A DNA stretch of 64,000 nucleotides from Pseudomonas fragi (GCF_900105835.1 NZ_LT629783.1:1178001-1242000), one strand, 5' to 3'. Shown: positions 24,888 through 31,747, numbered from the stretch's first letter. Numbers and translations are program-made. The notes: a model not told the origin generated them from the sequence alone.

Positions 24888-25277
24888 CTAAGCGGCTTGA
24901 CGCACTTCATCAATAGCGCAGTCTATCCAAGCGGTTCCGGCCCTCGCTAACTCCCTAGCCTTCCCCTCACTAATTCCGTAATGCTTGCCCACTCGCATCA
25001 TGGGCCATTTGGCACCGTAATATAGCCAGATAATATCACCCATCTGCTGGTCGCGGTGCGCGAGCTTGGCCACCGCATTGTCGATGGCAATAGCCCAGTC
25101 ATCAGTAATACAGTAGTTCTTGCTTGCTGCCGGCTGTGCCACCGCTTGACGCATCAACGCTAAAGTCGGAGATGTGTAGCCAGGCACCACCATTCCATCC
25201 ATCCTCCACCAGCCCCACTGCTCAAGTAGGTACTCGGTGTCTCCCAATGGTCGACCTGCAGGCTTACGAATCATCAT
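24888..25277 (-). CDS. Antitermination protein Q-like
   Basis: This protein of about 129 residues is the last gene of the early rightward-type operon, just before the late genes. It resembles Q antiterminators of the phage 82 type: LEQWGWWRMDGM, CITDDWAIAIDNAVAKLAHRD, then an HTH-like segment (MRVGKHYGISEGKARELARAGTAWID). The start at the tandem ATG (25277) has AGGAG nine bases upstream; the GTG at 25307 is rejected. It should let RNA polymerase read through into the lysis, head and tail genes. Confidence 0.7.
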   Translation of the reverse strand: MMIRKPAGRPLGDTEYLLEQWGWWRMDGMVVPGYTSPTLALMRQAVAQPAASKNYCITDDWAIAIDNAVAKLAHRDQQMGDIIWLYYGAKWPMMRVGKHYGISEGKARELARAGTAWIDCAIDEVRQAA

Positions 25278-25281
25278 GTTC

Positions 25282-25602
25282 TCAATCTCCTGTGTAATTT
25301 GTGCCACCCGATCCCAAGCGATTCGCTTGTTCGTACTGGCTGTGCGGCCCTGCCATAGTTTGCGAACAGTTCAGCGCCAAAATTTCACGCTGAGCCTGCT
25401 GCAATTTGATACTTAATTGGGTGACTAACTCGCCCGAAGAAAGCACCAACTTTCTACCCCTAACAACCCAACCCGAGCTGTTGCAATCAGTAAAAACGGG
25501 TTCATAAAACAGCCCTTTCACCACCGCCTTCCCCTTGCAGATCGAGCAAGACTCCAGCTCGATCCGCTCTCGCCTAAAGCCACGCCCCTGCCCTTTCTGC
25601 AT
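25282..25602 (-). CDS. Small hypothetical phage protein with Cys pair
   Basis: This 106-residue protein begins with a basic segment (MQKGQGRGFRRERIE) and a CSICKGKAVVKG motif with a later Cys (FTDCNSSGWVVRG), resembling half of a zinc ribbon, then a helical region (ELVTQLSIKLQQAQREIL). It overlaps the recombinase gene by 29 bases and ends just before Q. Small zinc-ribbon proteins are common in nin-type regions of lambdoid phages. The specific function is unknown. Confidence 0.55.
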   Translation of the reverse strand: MQKGQGRGFRRERIELESCSICKGKAVVKGLFYEPVFTDCNSSGWVVRGRKLVLSSGELVTQLSIKLQQAQREILALNCSQTMAGPHSQYEQANRLGSGGTNYTGD

Positions 25603-26902
25603 GTTTTGAAACCTCGCCTATGGTTGTTTTCTGAATAGCGCTGCAAGCCTCACCGTTAGCGGCTTCCAGCGTATTACCGGATTCTCCGAATCTAACGCCT
25701 GTCTGCCCGTGGATCAGGCTGAAACCCTTCTCGTCTAGATGGGCATGCCACTTCTCCAGCGCGTCACGCTTGCGGTTCATCACGTCCGATTGGATGTACA
25801 CCTTCACGTTGTGGCCCATCGCGTGGTTGATCAGCAGCTCACCGATCAGGTGGTCGATGCCGAGGACTGCCCAGCCAGTACGAGCCAACTTGCGCAAGTC
25901 ATGGCTGGTCCACTCGCCCTTGCCCAACCGGGTGAACACGGCACTGGCCTGCCCTTCGCTCAACGCCTTGCCATTGCGCGCAGGGAACAGGTACTGGCCG
26001 TCATAGCCGCGGGCGGTTTGGGTGTCGCGGTACTGGATCAACAGAGCCCGTACCTGGTCGGTCAGTGGCAGGTGATGCTCCACGCCGGTCTTAGTGTGCT
26101 CGGCCGGAATGAACCACTCGCGTTCGGCCAGACTGATATGCGGCCAGCGCGCTTGCCGGGTCTCCCCTATTCGCGTGCCGTGACAAAGCATCATCAGGGC
26201 CAGCATGGCGTCAGCCGGTTCGCTGTCCATGACCTGCTCCAGCTCGGCCAGCAGATCCTGCAGTTGCACACCACGCAGCCGAGACGGCTTGATCCCGACC
26301 TTGGCTTTGGAGAAGTCGCTGAACTTGATGGCAGTCATCGGGTTGGACGTGATCAGCCCCAGCTTCAACGCCTGCCGGAATGCCAGGGCCAGTAACTGGA
26401 ACGCCAGACGCACGTAGTCGATGGAAAGTGCTTCCTGCAGGGGCCACATGAACAGGGTATCGAGAGTGGCCTTGTTGACCTCCACCAGTGGCAAGTCACC
26501 CAGGCGCGGCAGCAGGTGGCACTTCATGGCCGAGGCGCCGGTGTTCTTGCGCTTGGCCGACAGGCTGCGATCACGGGCCATGCGATCGGCGTACCAGGTG
26601 AGCAATTCTCCCGTGGTGACCCACTGGGAAATGGTCGAGCCCGCATCAGCCGACACACGCAGCCGAACGGCCGGCAGTTCAGCCAACACCTGCTTGGCGC
26701 TCAAATCCGGGAACGCGCCGATGCGATGCCAACGGCGTTTGTTGAGCAAGTACCATGAGCCACGGGTGCGATTTTTGGAGAAGCGAAAGTGCAACGCCGG
26801 GTGACCGGCATCGCGCAGGTCGCGCACATGCTCAAGCTTTGCATTGCGGCCAATCTCGGCGTCGGACAGCTTCACGGTCAGGGTTTTGATTTTGGTGTTC
26901 AT
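25574..26902 (-). CDS. Second tyrosine recombinase, inside the replication/nin region
   Basis: This 442-residue protein has all catalytic elements of a tyrosine recombinase: Arg in LCHGTRIGETRQARW, Lys in HTKTGVEHHLPL, His-x-x-Arg in SHDLRKLART, His in INHAMGHNVKVY and the Tyr following (KVYIQSD). The N-terminal part has an arm-type DUF4102-like stretch (HFRFSKNRTRGSWYLLNKRRWHRIGAFPDLSAKQV). It lies in the early operon between the P gene and Q, far from the attachment site, and is separate from the integrase at 36093-37277. It may act in replication-dimer resolution or be a captured integrase kept for another purpose. Confidence 0.85.
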   Translation of the reverse strand: MNTKIKTLTVKLSDAEIGRNAKLEHVRDLRDAGHPALHFRFSKNRTRGSWYLLNKRRWHRIGAFPDLSAKQVLAELPAVRLRVSADAGSTISQWVTTGELLTWYADRMARDRSLSAKRKNTGASAMKCHLLPRLGDLPLVEVNKATLDTLFMWPLQEALSIDYVRLAFQLLALAFRQALKLGLITSNPMTAIKFSDFSKAKVGIKPSRLRGVQLQDLLAELEQVMDSEPADAMLALMMLCHGTRIGETRQARWPHISLAEREWFIPAEHTKTGVEHHLPLTDQVRALLIQYRDTQTARGYDGQYLFPARNGKALSEGQASAVFTRLGKGEWTSHDLRKLARTGWAVLGIDHLIGELLINHAMGHNVKVYIQSDVMNRKRDALEKWHAHLDEKGFSLIHGQTGVRFGESGNTLEAANGEACSAIQKTTIGEVSKHAERAGAWL

Positions 26903-27108
26903 CGCCCCGCTCCCACAGGTGATTGCAGGTCCACCACTTCAAAGGTACTGGGCCACATCAGCCCGCCAAAGTGCTTTGCCGCGCTTTCGTGCTCAAAAAG
27001 GGCCACGGCCCGGTCGGGTTTGTGGCTCAAGTCGAGCTTGTACGAACAGCAATGAACGGCCCAGCGATAGGCGCTCGGTTCAACCGGGGCCAGATGAGGG
27101 TTAGGCAT
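26899..27108 (-). CDS. Small conserved phage protein downstream of P
   Basis: This 69-residue protein starts MPNPHLAPVEPSAYRW and has DLSHKPDRAVALFEHESAAKHFGGLMWP. It overlaps the end of the P-like gene by 8 bases and the recombinase start by 4 (ATGA), so it belongs to the same coupled operon. The longer frame up to 27270 is a shadow of the P gene. No function can be named. Confidence 0.55.
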   Translation of the reverse strand: MPNPHLAPVEPSAYRWAVHCCSYKLDLSHKPDRAVALFEHESAAKHFGGLMWPSTFEVVDLQSPVGAGR

Positions 27109-27796
27109 GTGCAGCACCTCCCGAACGCATGGCCCGCAGCGCCGCCAGCGCCTTGTTGCCCACTTCAGGCGCGCTGCGTTCAATGGCCCGTGGCGGCAAT
27201 GCCAGCGGCATTTTCTGCAACGGCAGGCCCGCCAGAATGCGGCGCACCGTGATCGTGTAATTGCGCTCAAACAGCTTGATGCTCAGGTCATGGGACAGCC
27301 GGTTGAGGTTTTCAAAACCGCACTCTTTGGCCGTATGCCACACCGCATCGTGAGACCACTTAGCCTGGCCGGCCATCGACGGATGCGCGTTACGGCAAGC
27401 CTCGCGGTGTGCCGTAGCCAACCTCGGCAGGCCAAGCATTTCCGCTGTAGGCGTACACCAACCGATAAACACGCCCACGTTCGGCACAAAGTCCTTGGCG
27501 GCTTGGCGCGCCTGCATCAGGCCGAAGCGCAGTTGCTCAGTGCTGCAGATCCCTGCTTCGAGAAAACCGCGCATCCACTGCTGCTTGGCGGCTTTGTAGG
27601 TCGCCATATCCGGCCAAGCCTGCTTCCATGCCGGGAAGATCGATCGCAGTTCGCGGAATAGCCCGTTGATGACCTTGGCCGTGGCCTGGGACAGCTCGGC
27701 GGCGGGCTGGATGTTTTCGCTTTCACCGGCAGCGATAAATTGGCCGGTCTGCACCTTGGCCCACAGGCCGGTGGCGATTACTGAAACTTGGTTCAC
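27101..27796 (-). CDS. P: Replication protein P-like (helicase loader)
   Basis: This 231-residue protein resembles lambda P: FRELRSIFPAWKQAWP, QQWMRGFLEAGI, EQLRFGLMQARQAAKDFVPNVGVFIGWC. In lambda this protein brings host DnaB to the O-bound origin. It uses a GTG start at 27796 with a strong GGAGG six bases upstream, overlapping the stop of the initiator gene (GTGA). The preceding gene contains the origin. Confidence 0.82.
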   Translation of the reverse strand: MNQVSVIATGLWAKVQTGQFIAAGESENIQPAAELSQATAKVINGLFRELRSIFPAWKQAWPDMATYKAAKQQWMRGFLEAGICSTEQLRFGLMQARQAAKDFVPNVGVFIGWCTPTAEMLGLPRLATAHREACRNAHPSMAGQAKWSHDAVWHTAKECGFENLNRLSHDLSIKLFERNYTITVRRILAGLPLQKMPLALPPRAIERSAPEVGNKALAALRAMRSGGAAHA

Positions 27797-28590
27797 TTGG
27801 CACCTCCATTGATCCAACTGGTGTCTTCATCGTCATACCCGGGCGCCCCGGTCTGAACCACAGCACCGGCGGTCTTCACCCGCTCACGCTTGATCCAGGT
27901 AACCAGCCGGAAACACCAGCCCGCCGCGCTATCGACAGTTGAAGGCTTGGCAACGTGAAAGCCCTTGAAGCCTGAAATGACTTCATCGGTCAGCGAGTCA
28001 GATGGCAGACCAGCGATGGCAAGCTGATCGGCTAATGCCTTCGTCGCAGGCTCCCACTGAGCGAACATGGCAAAGCGTTGGCGATCATCGGCAGCGAGTG
28101 TTTGCTGATCCTGCTCGGCTATCACAGCATCCAAGTCGCGCTGCTGCTCTTTGGTTACTTGATGGTTAAGTGGTGGTTTGGGTGCAGAATCTGCACCCCG
28201 CTCTGTCGAAATCTGCACCCCGTTGTGTTGTAGGTTGCACCCCGGTACGTCGAAATCTGCACCCCGCTTTAAGCGGGGTGCAGCATTTGCACCCCGTAAA
28301 AGCTGAAGGTCGTACACAACCGGACGGCGGTCGTGCTGATCGATATAAACCGCAGCAAGTGCCTGGTTCCCGCGAACGATCCAACCGGCCTCACGCAAGA
28401 GGTCGAGTTTGTAACGAACAGTTCGCTCGGAAAGACCGGTGTCTTCGCTCAGGCGGTTTACAGAAGGGAATGTGCCGCGACCATCTGCACTTGCGTAGTT
28501 GGCCAAACACAGCAGGACGTGACGCGCACTTGAATCGGACAGTTCCGTTTTGGCGATTTGAAGCGCCCAGGACATTGCTTGAACGCTCAC
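27793..28590 (-). CDS. O: Replication initiator O-like (winged HTH) carrying the origin iterons
   Basis: This 265-residue protein has an N-terminal HTH domain: DSSARHVLLCLANYASADGRGTFPSVNRLSEDTGLSERTVRYKLDLLREAGWI. The middle (residues about 100-135) is encoded by iteron DNA, and the C-terminus is probably for P/helicase contact. The layout matches lambda O, whose gene also contains the origin. The GTG at 28590 with GGAG upstream is preferred over the ATG at 28605. It is followed immediately by the P gene. Confidence 0.82.
   Translation of the reverse strand: MSVQAMSWALQIAKTELSDSSARHVLLCLANYASADGRGTFPSVNRLSEDTGLSERTVRYKLDLLREAGWIVRGNQALAAVYIDQHDRRPVVYDLQLLRGANAAPRLKRGADFDVPGCNLQHNGVQISTERGADSAPKPPLNHQVTKEQQRDLDAVIAEQDQQTLAADDRQRFAMFAQWEPATKALADQLAIAGLPSDSLTDEVISGFKGFHVAKPSTVDSAAGWCFRLVTWIKRERVKTAGAVVQTGAPGYDDEDTSWINGGAK
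28192..28296. other. ori: Candidate phage replication origin: iterons with 22-bp period
   Basis: The 9-mer TGCACCCCG occurs in direct orientation at 28192, 28214, 28236, 28258 and 28288, and inverted at 28274-28282. The first four copies are spaced exactly 22 bp, about two helical turns. Since 22 is not a multiple of three, the repeat is read in three different frames (RGADF, PGCNL, NGVQIS), which shows selection on the DNA and not on protein. The inverted copy forms a CCCCGCTTTAAGCGGGG palindrome with its neighbour. Position inside the initiator gene matches lambda ori. Confidence 0.8.
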
Positions 28591-28700
28591 TGAATAACTC
28601 CACATGGCTTTTCAGACGAGGCATGAGCCTCCTCGTTTGATACCTCCACTGAACGCATGCGAACGTCAGCGGCATTGCGCGAAAACCGGATAATGCTCAT
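28587..28700 (-). CDS. Small ORF (37 aa) before the O-like gene
   Basis: The reading frame MSIIRFSRNAADVRMRSVEV... ends VIQ, with its TGA overlapping the GTG start of the initiator gene. Such coupled small ORFs are seen at this place in Pseudomonas lambdoid phages. A weak GAG lies before the ATG at 28700. Possible leader or regulatory peptide; no family recognised. Confidence 0.45.
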   Translation of the reverse strand: MSIIRFSRNAADVRMRSVEVSNEEAHASSEKPCGVIQ

Positions 28701-28723
28701 AATCAATCTCGTAAATTGTTGTG

Positions 28724-28752
28724 AAGAAGCCGGTCTAGCCACCGGCTTTTTT
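28724..28752 (+). terminator. Hairpin with T run, plus-strand orientation
   Basis: AAGCCGGTCTAGCCACCGGCTT followed by TTTTTT on the plus strand, lying between the small ORF and cro. It would stop transcription running rightwards toward the immunity region, protecting it from antisense reading. Confidence 0.55.
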
Positions 28753-28829
28753 TTGCCTGAAATCTGGTAACTGGATGGATTAACAGCTAATCCGAGGTGC
28801 TATTTCCGGGCTGGAAACAAGCGGATAAT

Positions 28830-29066
28830 TCACTCACTCGATGCTTCAAGTGCTTCCAGGGGATAGAGGTCTGGCCGCAACTGGTGTCGAGTCACTTCCC
28901 CCTTCACGGCCTTCTCAAATGGGATGACGAGGTCAGCAGGAACCCGCTGGTTACGGTTGATGCACTGCCAGATACGCGGCTGACTCGTGTTGCAGCGGCG
29001 AGCCAACTCAGCCTGCCCTCCTGCGAGTCGAACCACCTGGTCTATGGGTCTTTCTTTGCCTGGCAT
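28830..29066 (-). CDS. Cro-like repressor (YdaS-type HTH)
   Basis: This 78-residue protein is divergent from cI: VVRLAGGQAELARRCNTSQPRIWQCINRNQRVP is a YdaS/Cro-type helix-turn-helix. The ATG at 29066 follows GAGG by nine bases; the longer frame to 29393 is a shadow over cI. The promoter for this gene (29097-29125) is overlapped by CI operators, so Cro and CI should compete for it. It is the first gene of the lytic early operon. Confidence 0.8.
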   Translation of the reverse strand: MPGKERPIDQVVRLAGGQAELARRCNTSQPRIWQCINRNQRVPADLVIPFEKAVKGEVTRHQLRPDLYPLEALEASSE

Positions 29067-29096
29067 GAATAAGTGCCTCAATGAATCGTGGCAAAA

Positions 29097-29164
29097 ATGA
29101 TAACTCAAGTTATAAAAACAACCAACACATGTTATTTGAATGCCGATAACGTGTGTTTTAACCT
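29097..29164. promoter_or_regulatory. CI/Cro operator region with divergent promoters
   Basis: Three operator-like palindromes are centred at about 29106.5, 29128.5 and 29152.5: ATAACTCAAGTTAT (29100-29113), CCAACACATGTTAT (29122-29135) and ATAACGTGTGTTTT (29146-29159). The minus-strand promoter for cro has -35 TTGGTT (29120-29125) and -10 TATCAT (29097-29102) with 17-bp spacing. On the plus strand TTGAAT (29136-29141) and TAACCT (29159-29164) form a candidate cI promoter. Confidence 0.7.
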
Positions 29165-29171
29165 TCAGAAC

Positions 29172-29840
29172 ATGCGAACAAACAACGAAAGCCTTAAAGA
29201 CCGTATTCACGCCAAGCGCGTTGAGCTCAATTTGAGCCAGCAGCAGCTCGCGGAAAGGGCGCATGTCAGCCAGGTAACGATCCAGCACTTGGAGAGCGGG
29301 CGTAATGCCACGTCCAAGCGACTGGTCGATATTGCCAAAGCATTGGGGGTGAGCGCCGAATGGCTCACATCGGGAAAGGAAGCACCTCAACAATCTGATA
29401 GCGACTCCAGCAACCTGCGGATGATCGCTCAGCCAAACCAGATTTTTCGCTATCCAGTCATAAGCTGGGTCGCCGCAGGCGCCTGGGCTGAAGCCGTGGA
29501 AGCCTATCCGCCCGGCTTTGCAGACCGCTATGAAATGTCAGATTACGACTCGAAAGGTCCAGCCTTCTGGCTGGAGGTCAAGGGCGACTCCATGACCTCC
29601 CCGGTAGGAGTTAGCGTGCCTGAAGGCATGCTGATTTTGGTTGATACCGAAGCCGAGGTTCGGTCAGGAAAACTGGTTGTTGCCAAGCTGGCTGACAGCA
29701 ATGAAGCAACATTCAAAAAGCTTGTTGAGGATGGTGGCAAGACCTATTTGAAGCCTCTAAACCCAGCCTATCCAATTGCAGTGTGCGCAGATGACTGCCG
29801 AATCATCGGAGTAGCAGTTCGCATGATGGGCAAGCTGTAA
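29172..29840 (+). CDS. cI: CI-type repressor (HTH_XRE plus S24 LexA-like peptidase)
   Basis: This 222-residue protein has an N-terminal XRE HTH (LKDRIHAKRVELNLSQQQLAERAHVSQVTIQHLESGR) and a C-terminal S24 self-cleavage domain with an Ala-Gly cleavage site (WVAAGAWAEA), the catalytic Ser in GDSMTSP and Lys in VRSGKLVVAKL. RecA-stimulated self-cleavage would induce the prophage. The ATG at 29172 lies only about 8 bases from a TAACCT -10 box and has no Shine-Dalgarno, so the message may be leaderless, as for lambda cI from PRM. The upstream in-frame ATG at 29088 lies inside the operators and is rejected. Confidence 0.92.
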   Translation: MRTNNESLKDRIHAKRVELNLSQQQLAERAHVSQVTIQHLESGRNATSKRLVDIAKALGVSAEWLTSGKEAPQQSDSDSSNLRMIAQPNQIFRYPVISWVAAGAWAEAVEAYPPGFADRYEMSDYDSKGPAFWLEVKGDSMTSPVGVSVPEGMLILVDTEAEVRSGKLVVAKLADSNEATFKKLVEDGGKTYLKPLNPAYPIAVCADDCRIIGVAVRMMGKL

Positions 29841-29878
29841 CCTCCCCCAACACAGCCCTGAGATTTTCTAAATCTTCA

Positions 29879-29907
29879 AAAAGCCGGCCCAGCGCCGGCT
29901 TTTTCAT
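29879..29907 (+). terminator. Terminator after cI
   Basis: AAAAAGCCGGCCCAGCGCCGGCTTTTT: symmetric stem with A and T runs, active in either direction. It isolates cI from the SOS-boxed gene that follows. Confidence 0.7.
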
Positions 29908-29996
29908 GCCCGCCAAAACACTGACAAGCCTTCTACTTTGGCCTTTTGGGCAATCTGCCATTGCTCGAACGGGGAGATTTCCTTAGAATCCGAAAG

Positions 29997-30012
29997 CTGT
30001 ATATATATACAG
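29997..30012. promoter_or_regulatory. Perfect LexA (SOS) box
   Basis: CTGTATATATATACAG is a perfect 16-bp palindrome identical to the LexA consensus CTGT-N8-ACAG with the favoured alternating AT core. It lies 18 bases before the ATG of the DUF1654 gene, so it overlaps or abuts that gene's promoter. Confidence 0.8.
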
Positions 30013-30030
30013 CTATTCAAGGAGATAGTT

Positions 30031-30279
30031 ATGGCTGCAAGCAGTTCCGTTACAGCAAAAACCATTGGTACTTACGAACTGATGGGGCTACGAATACAGA
30101 AAATAGTGAACTCCCACGCAGCGCAGAAAACACGTTGCGCAATCGTATCTAAAGGGGTGAATGAGCTGGACGAAGACTGGAGCCAGCTTCTCAGTGATCT
30201 TGAAGAAACAGACGGAGTGAAGGTTGCGCTGACCGAGACTGGCGCCGCGAAAATTACCTGGCAATCTCCCGACGAATAA
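30031..30279 (+). CDS. DUF1654 protein under a LexA box
   Basis: This 82-residue protein has the DUF1654 pattern found in Pseudomonas: TYELMGLRIQKIVNSHAAQKTRCAIV, WSQLLSDLEETDGVKVALTETGAAKITW. The ATG at 30031 has AAGGAG nine bases before it; the upstream frame from 29938 crosses the LexA box and is rejected. It is monocistronic, bounded by terminators on both sides and placed between cI and the second operator set. Position and SOS control suggest a part in induction, such as an antirepressor, but no activity is known to me. Confidence 0.75.
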   Translation: MAASSSVTAKTIGTYELMGLRIQKIVNSHAAQKTRCAIVSKGVNELDEDWSQLLSDLEETDGVKVALTETGAAKITWQSPDE

Positions 30280-30292
30280 TCCTCCCCCTGCA

Positions 30293-30320
30293 AAGAGCCC
30301 GCTAGCTGCGGGTTTTTTTG
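30293..30320 (+). terminator. Terminator after DUF1654 gene
   Basis: GAGCCCGCTAGCTGCGGGTTTTTTTG: stem CCCGC/GCGGG with a T run. It insulates the SOS unit from the early operon promoter beginning at about 30351. Confidence 0.65.
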
Positions 30321-30337
30321 TGCCCCTCACAAAAAAT

Positions 30338-30399
30338 ATAACCTAGGTTATTGACACAATTAAAACTCAGGTTATCATTCGGCCCATAACTTGAGTTAT
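30338..30399. promoter_or_regulatory. PL-like promoter with three CI operators
   Basis: ATAACCTAGGTTAT (30338-30351), AAAACTCAGGTTAT (30362-30375) and ATAACTTGAGTTAT (30386-30399) are centred exactly 24 bp apart. TTGACA (30351-30356) and TATCAT (30373-30378), spaced 16 bp, form a strong plus-strand promoter covered by these operators. The third operator is the reverse complement of the first one at 29100-29113, so the same repressor should bind both sets. Confidence 0.75.
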
Positions 30400-30445
30400 A
30401 AGCCAGTACCGAACAGCTCAAGCGAAACCTCAGGGGCAACCTTGG

Positions 30446-30500
30446 CGCTCTTTAAAAATCTGCAGACACTCCCTGACGCCATACGGCTTCGAGCTCAGGG
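30446..30500 (+). promoter_or_regulatory. Leader with boxA-like element and hairpin
   Basis: CGCTCTTTAA (30446-30455) resembles boxA of antitermination leaders. Sixteen bases later CCCTGA (30471-30476) and TCAGGG (30495-30500) can pair to form a hairpin with an inner GCC/GGC stem. It lies in the untranslated leader of the PL-like transcript, before the LuxR-type gene. An antitermination (nut-like) role is inferred from motif and position only. Confidence 0.4.
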
Positions 30501-30621
30501 ACCAACACCTGACAAGGCATCGCTTACGCCACAGTTATTCGGCGTTCAAGCTTGCCAACGGACACTTTCACTGCTGCACCTGGCTTGCCGGGTGCATCGG
30601 GAAAACAACCGGGAAGACATC

Positions 30622-31005
30622 ATGGAATCGACAATCGTAGACGGTGCATGGAAAGGCCACCTCGGCCGAGGCCTTGCGCCGCGGGAACTGCAATTCGTGC
30701 TTTCAGTTGCACAAGGACTGACCGCCAAAGAGATCGCCAGAGCGTTCGGTATTGCACCGGGAACAGTAGTCAAACGACTGGCCTGCGCCATGTACAAGCT
30801 CGGCGTTCACCGTCAGGGTGCAATGGTTGCCGAAGCGATGCGCCGGCAGATCATCACCCCGCTCTGCTTGTTACTGGCTGGCCTGATAGCAATGCATGCA
30901 GCTACGGATAGTCAAATGTCACGCCGCGACCGCCGCCCCTCAGAACGCCGCTTTGCGGAAATGCGTCTGGTACGACGCGCCGAAGCGCTTGAGCTGACCG
31001 TATAA
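30622..31005 (+). CDS. LuxR-type HTH regulator (small, with hydrophobic tail)
   Basis: This 127-residue protein has a LuxR/GerE HTH: LAPRELQFVLSVAQGLTAKEIARAFGIAPGTVVKRLACAMYKLG. A hydrophobic segment (IITPLCLLLAGLIAMHAA) follows, then a strongly basic tail (MSRRDRRPSERRFAEMRLVRRAE). There is no sensor domain. The ATG at 30622 (MESTIVDG) has GGGAAG upstream; the longer frame from 30391 runs through the operator and leader. It is the first gene of the PL-like operon. A regulator of early or host genes is likely. Confidence 0.75.
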   Translation: MESTIVDGAWKGHLGRGLAPRELQFVLSVAQGLTAKEIARAFGIAPGTVVKRLACAMYKLGVHRQGAMVAEAMRRQIITPLCLLLAGLIAMHAATDSQMSRRDRRPSERRFAEMRLVRRAEALELTV

Positions 31006-31309
31006 CCCGAATCAACCAGCGCCACGACAGCCTGTCGCTAACTGCCCGAGCCCCTGGTACACCCCAGCATCAGGTCGTATCGGTCTGATCTTCGGCATTA
31101 TCCCGCCTGAGTACAGACCAATGCGGACGCCAACCCAGCAGACGCTGGACACCTGCATTACCCCTGCCCTGCTGACCATTAACACGGAGGACTCCGCCAT
31201 GCACAAGTAAACAAAGACGGGCACGCCCGCACAGCCAGGCTCTTACATACGGTGGCGTTTTAAGAGTGCAGCACAGCCCGGTTTCGACTGGGCTTTTTAA
31301 TACCTGCGT
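31006..31309. other. Intergenic stretch after the LuxR-type gene
   Basis: No gene over 60 codons. A possible 29-residue ORF lies at 31121-31210 (MRTPTQQTLDTCITPALL..., ending MHK) with no good ribosome binding site; it may be a leader peptide. A terminator (AGCCCGGTTTCGACTGGGCTTTTT) lies at 31275-31299. Confidence 0.4.
31275..31299 (+). terminator. Terminator upstream of the 115-aa gene pair
   Basis: Stem AGCCCGG/CTGGGCT with TTTTT after it on the plus strand. Genes further on in the PL-like operon require read-through (consistent with an antitermination leader) or a new promoter. Confidence 0.6.
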
Positions 31310-31375
31310 TTATTCGTCAGCACTCCATTGCGCGCCCATCAGCAAACAGCGCGATGGTTGAGTGCTGACGAATAA
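31310..31375. repeat. Long inverted repeat / hairpin
   Basis: Arms TTATTCGTCAGCACTC (31310-31325) and GAGTGCTGACGAATAA (31360-31375) are perfect 16-bp inverted repeats. The loop adds a second paired section (CATTGCGC with GCGCGATG) after a small bulge, making about 24 bp of stem in all. It lies just before the gene at 31400, without a T run, so it is not a simple terminator. It could be an RNA structure or a binding site. Confidence 0.65.
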
Positions 31376-31399
31376 CCGTAACCCTGTCGAGGATCGACC

Positions 31400-31747
31400 A
31401 TGCACCAATCAATCGCCCAGCGCATCACCGTTCTCGACGGGTTGCGCGCACGTGCCCACCAGGCCACGGCCGAGTTCTACCAAAAGCCCGGTGTACAACC
31501 TCCGCCACTCGCACCGCTGATCATCGTGCGCCCAAGCGGCAACAACACCTTCTCGCTGATCAATCGGGCTACTGGCGTGGTCGTAGCCGAGCGCTTCGGC
31601 CACAACAATGCAACTGCTCATGCTCATGAGCTGGAGGCAAAAGAAGCGCAGTTCAACGTTAAGCAGTTCGGAAAATTTCTGAGCAGTTGGACTTTGCGCT
31701 TTGGCATCACGCTGACCGTGTTCGCCTTCTTCGGTAGTCACATGTGA
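31400..31747 (+). CDS. Hypothetical phage early protein
   Basis: This 115-residue protein starts MHQSIAQRITVLDGLRARAHQATAEFY, with a central beta-like part (LIIVRPSGNNTFSLINRATGVVVAERFGHNNATAHAHELEA) and a hydrophobic C-terminal end (WTLRFGITLTVFAFFGSHM), perhaps a membrane tail. It follows the long hairpin. No function is known to me; it is the first of several small genes in this part of the early operon. Confidence 0.6.
   Translation: MHQSIAQRITVLDGLRARAHQATAEFYQKPGVQPPPLAPLIIVRPSGNNTFSLINRATGVVVAERFGHNNATAHAHELEAKEAQFNVKQFGKFLSSWTLRFGITLTVFAFFGSHM

Noticed and set aside
28192..28296. Short repeats looking like a CRISPR array
   Set aside because: Repeats are only 9 bp at 22-bp spacing within a coding gene; this is an iteron origin.
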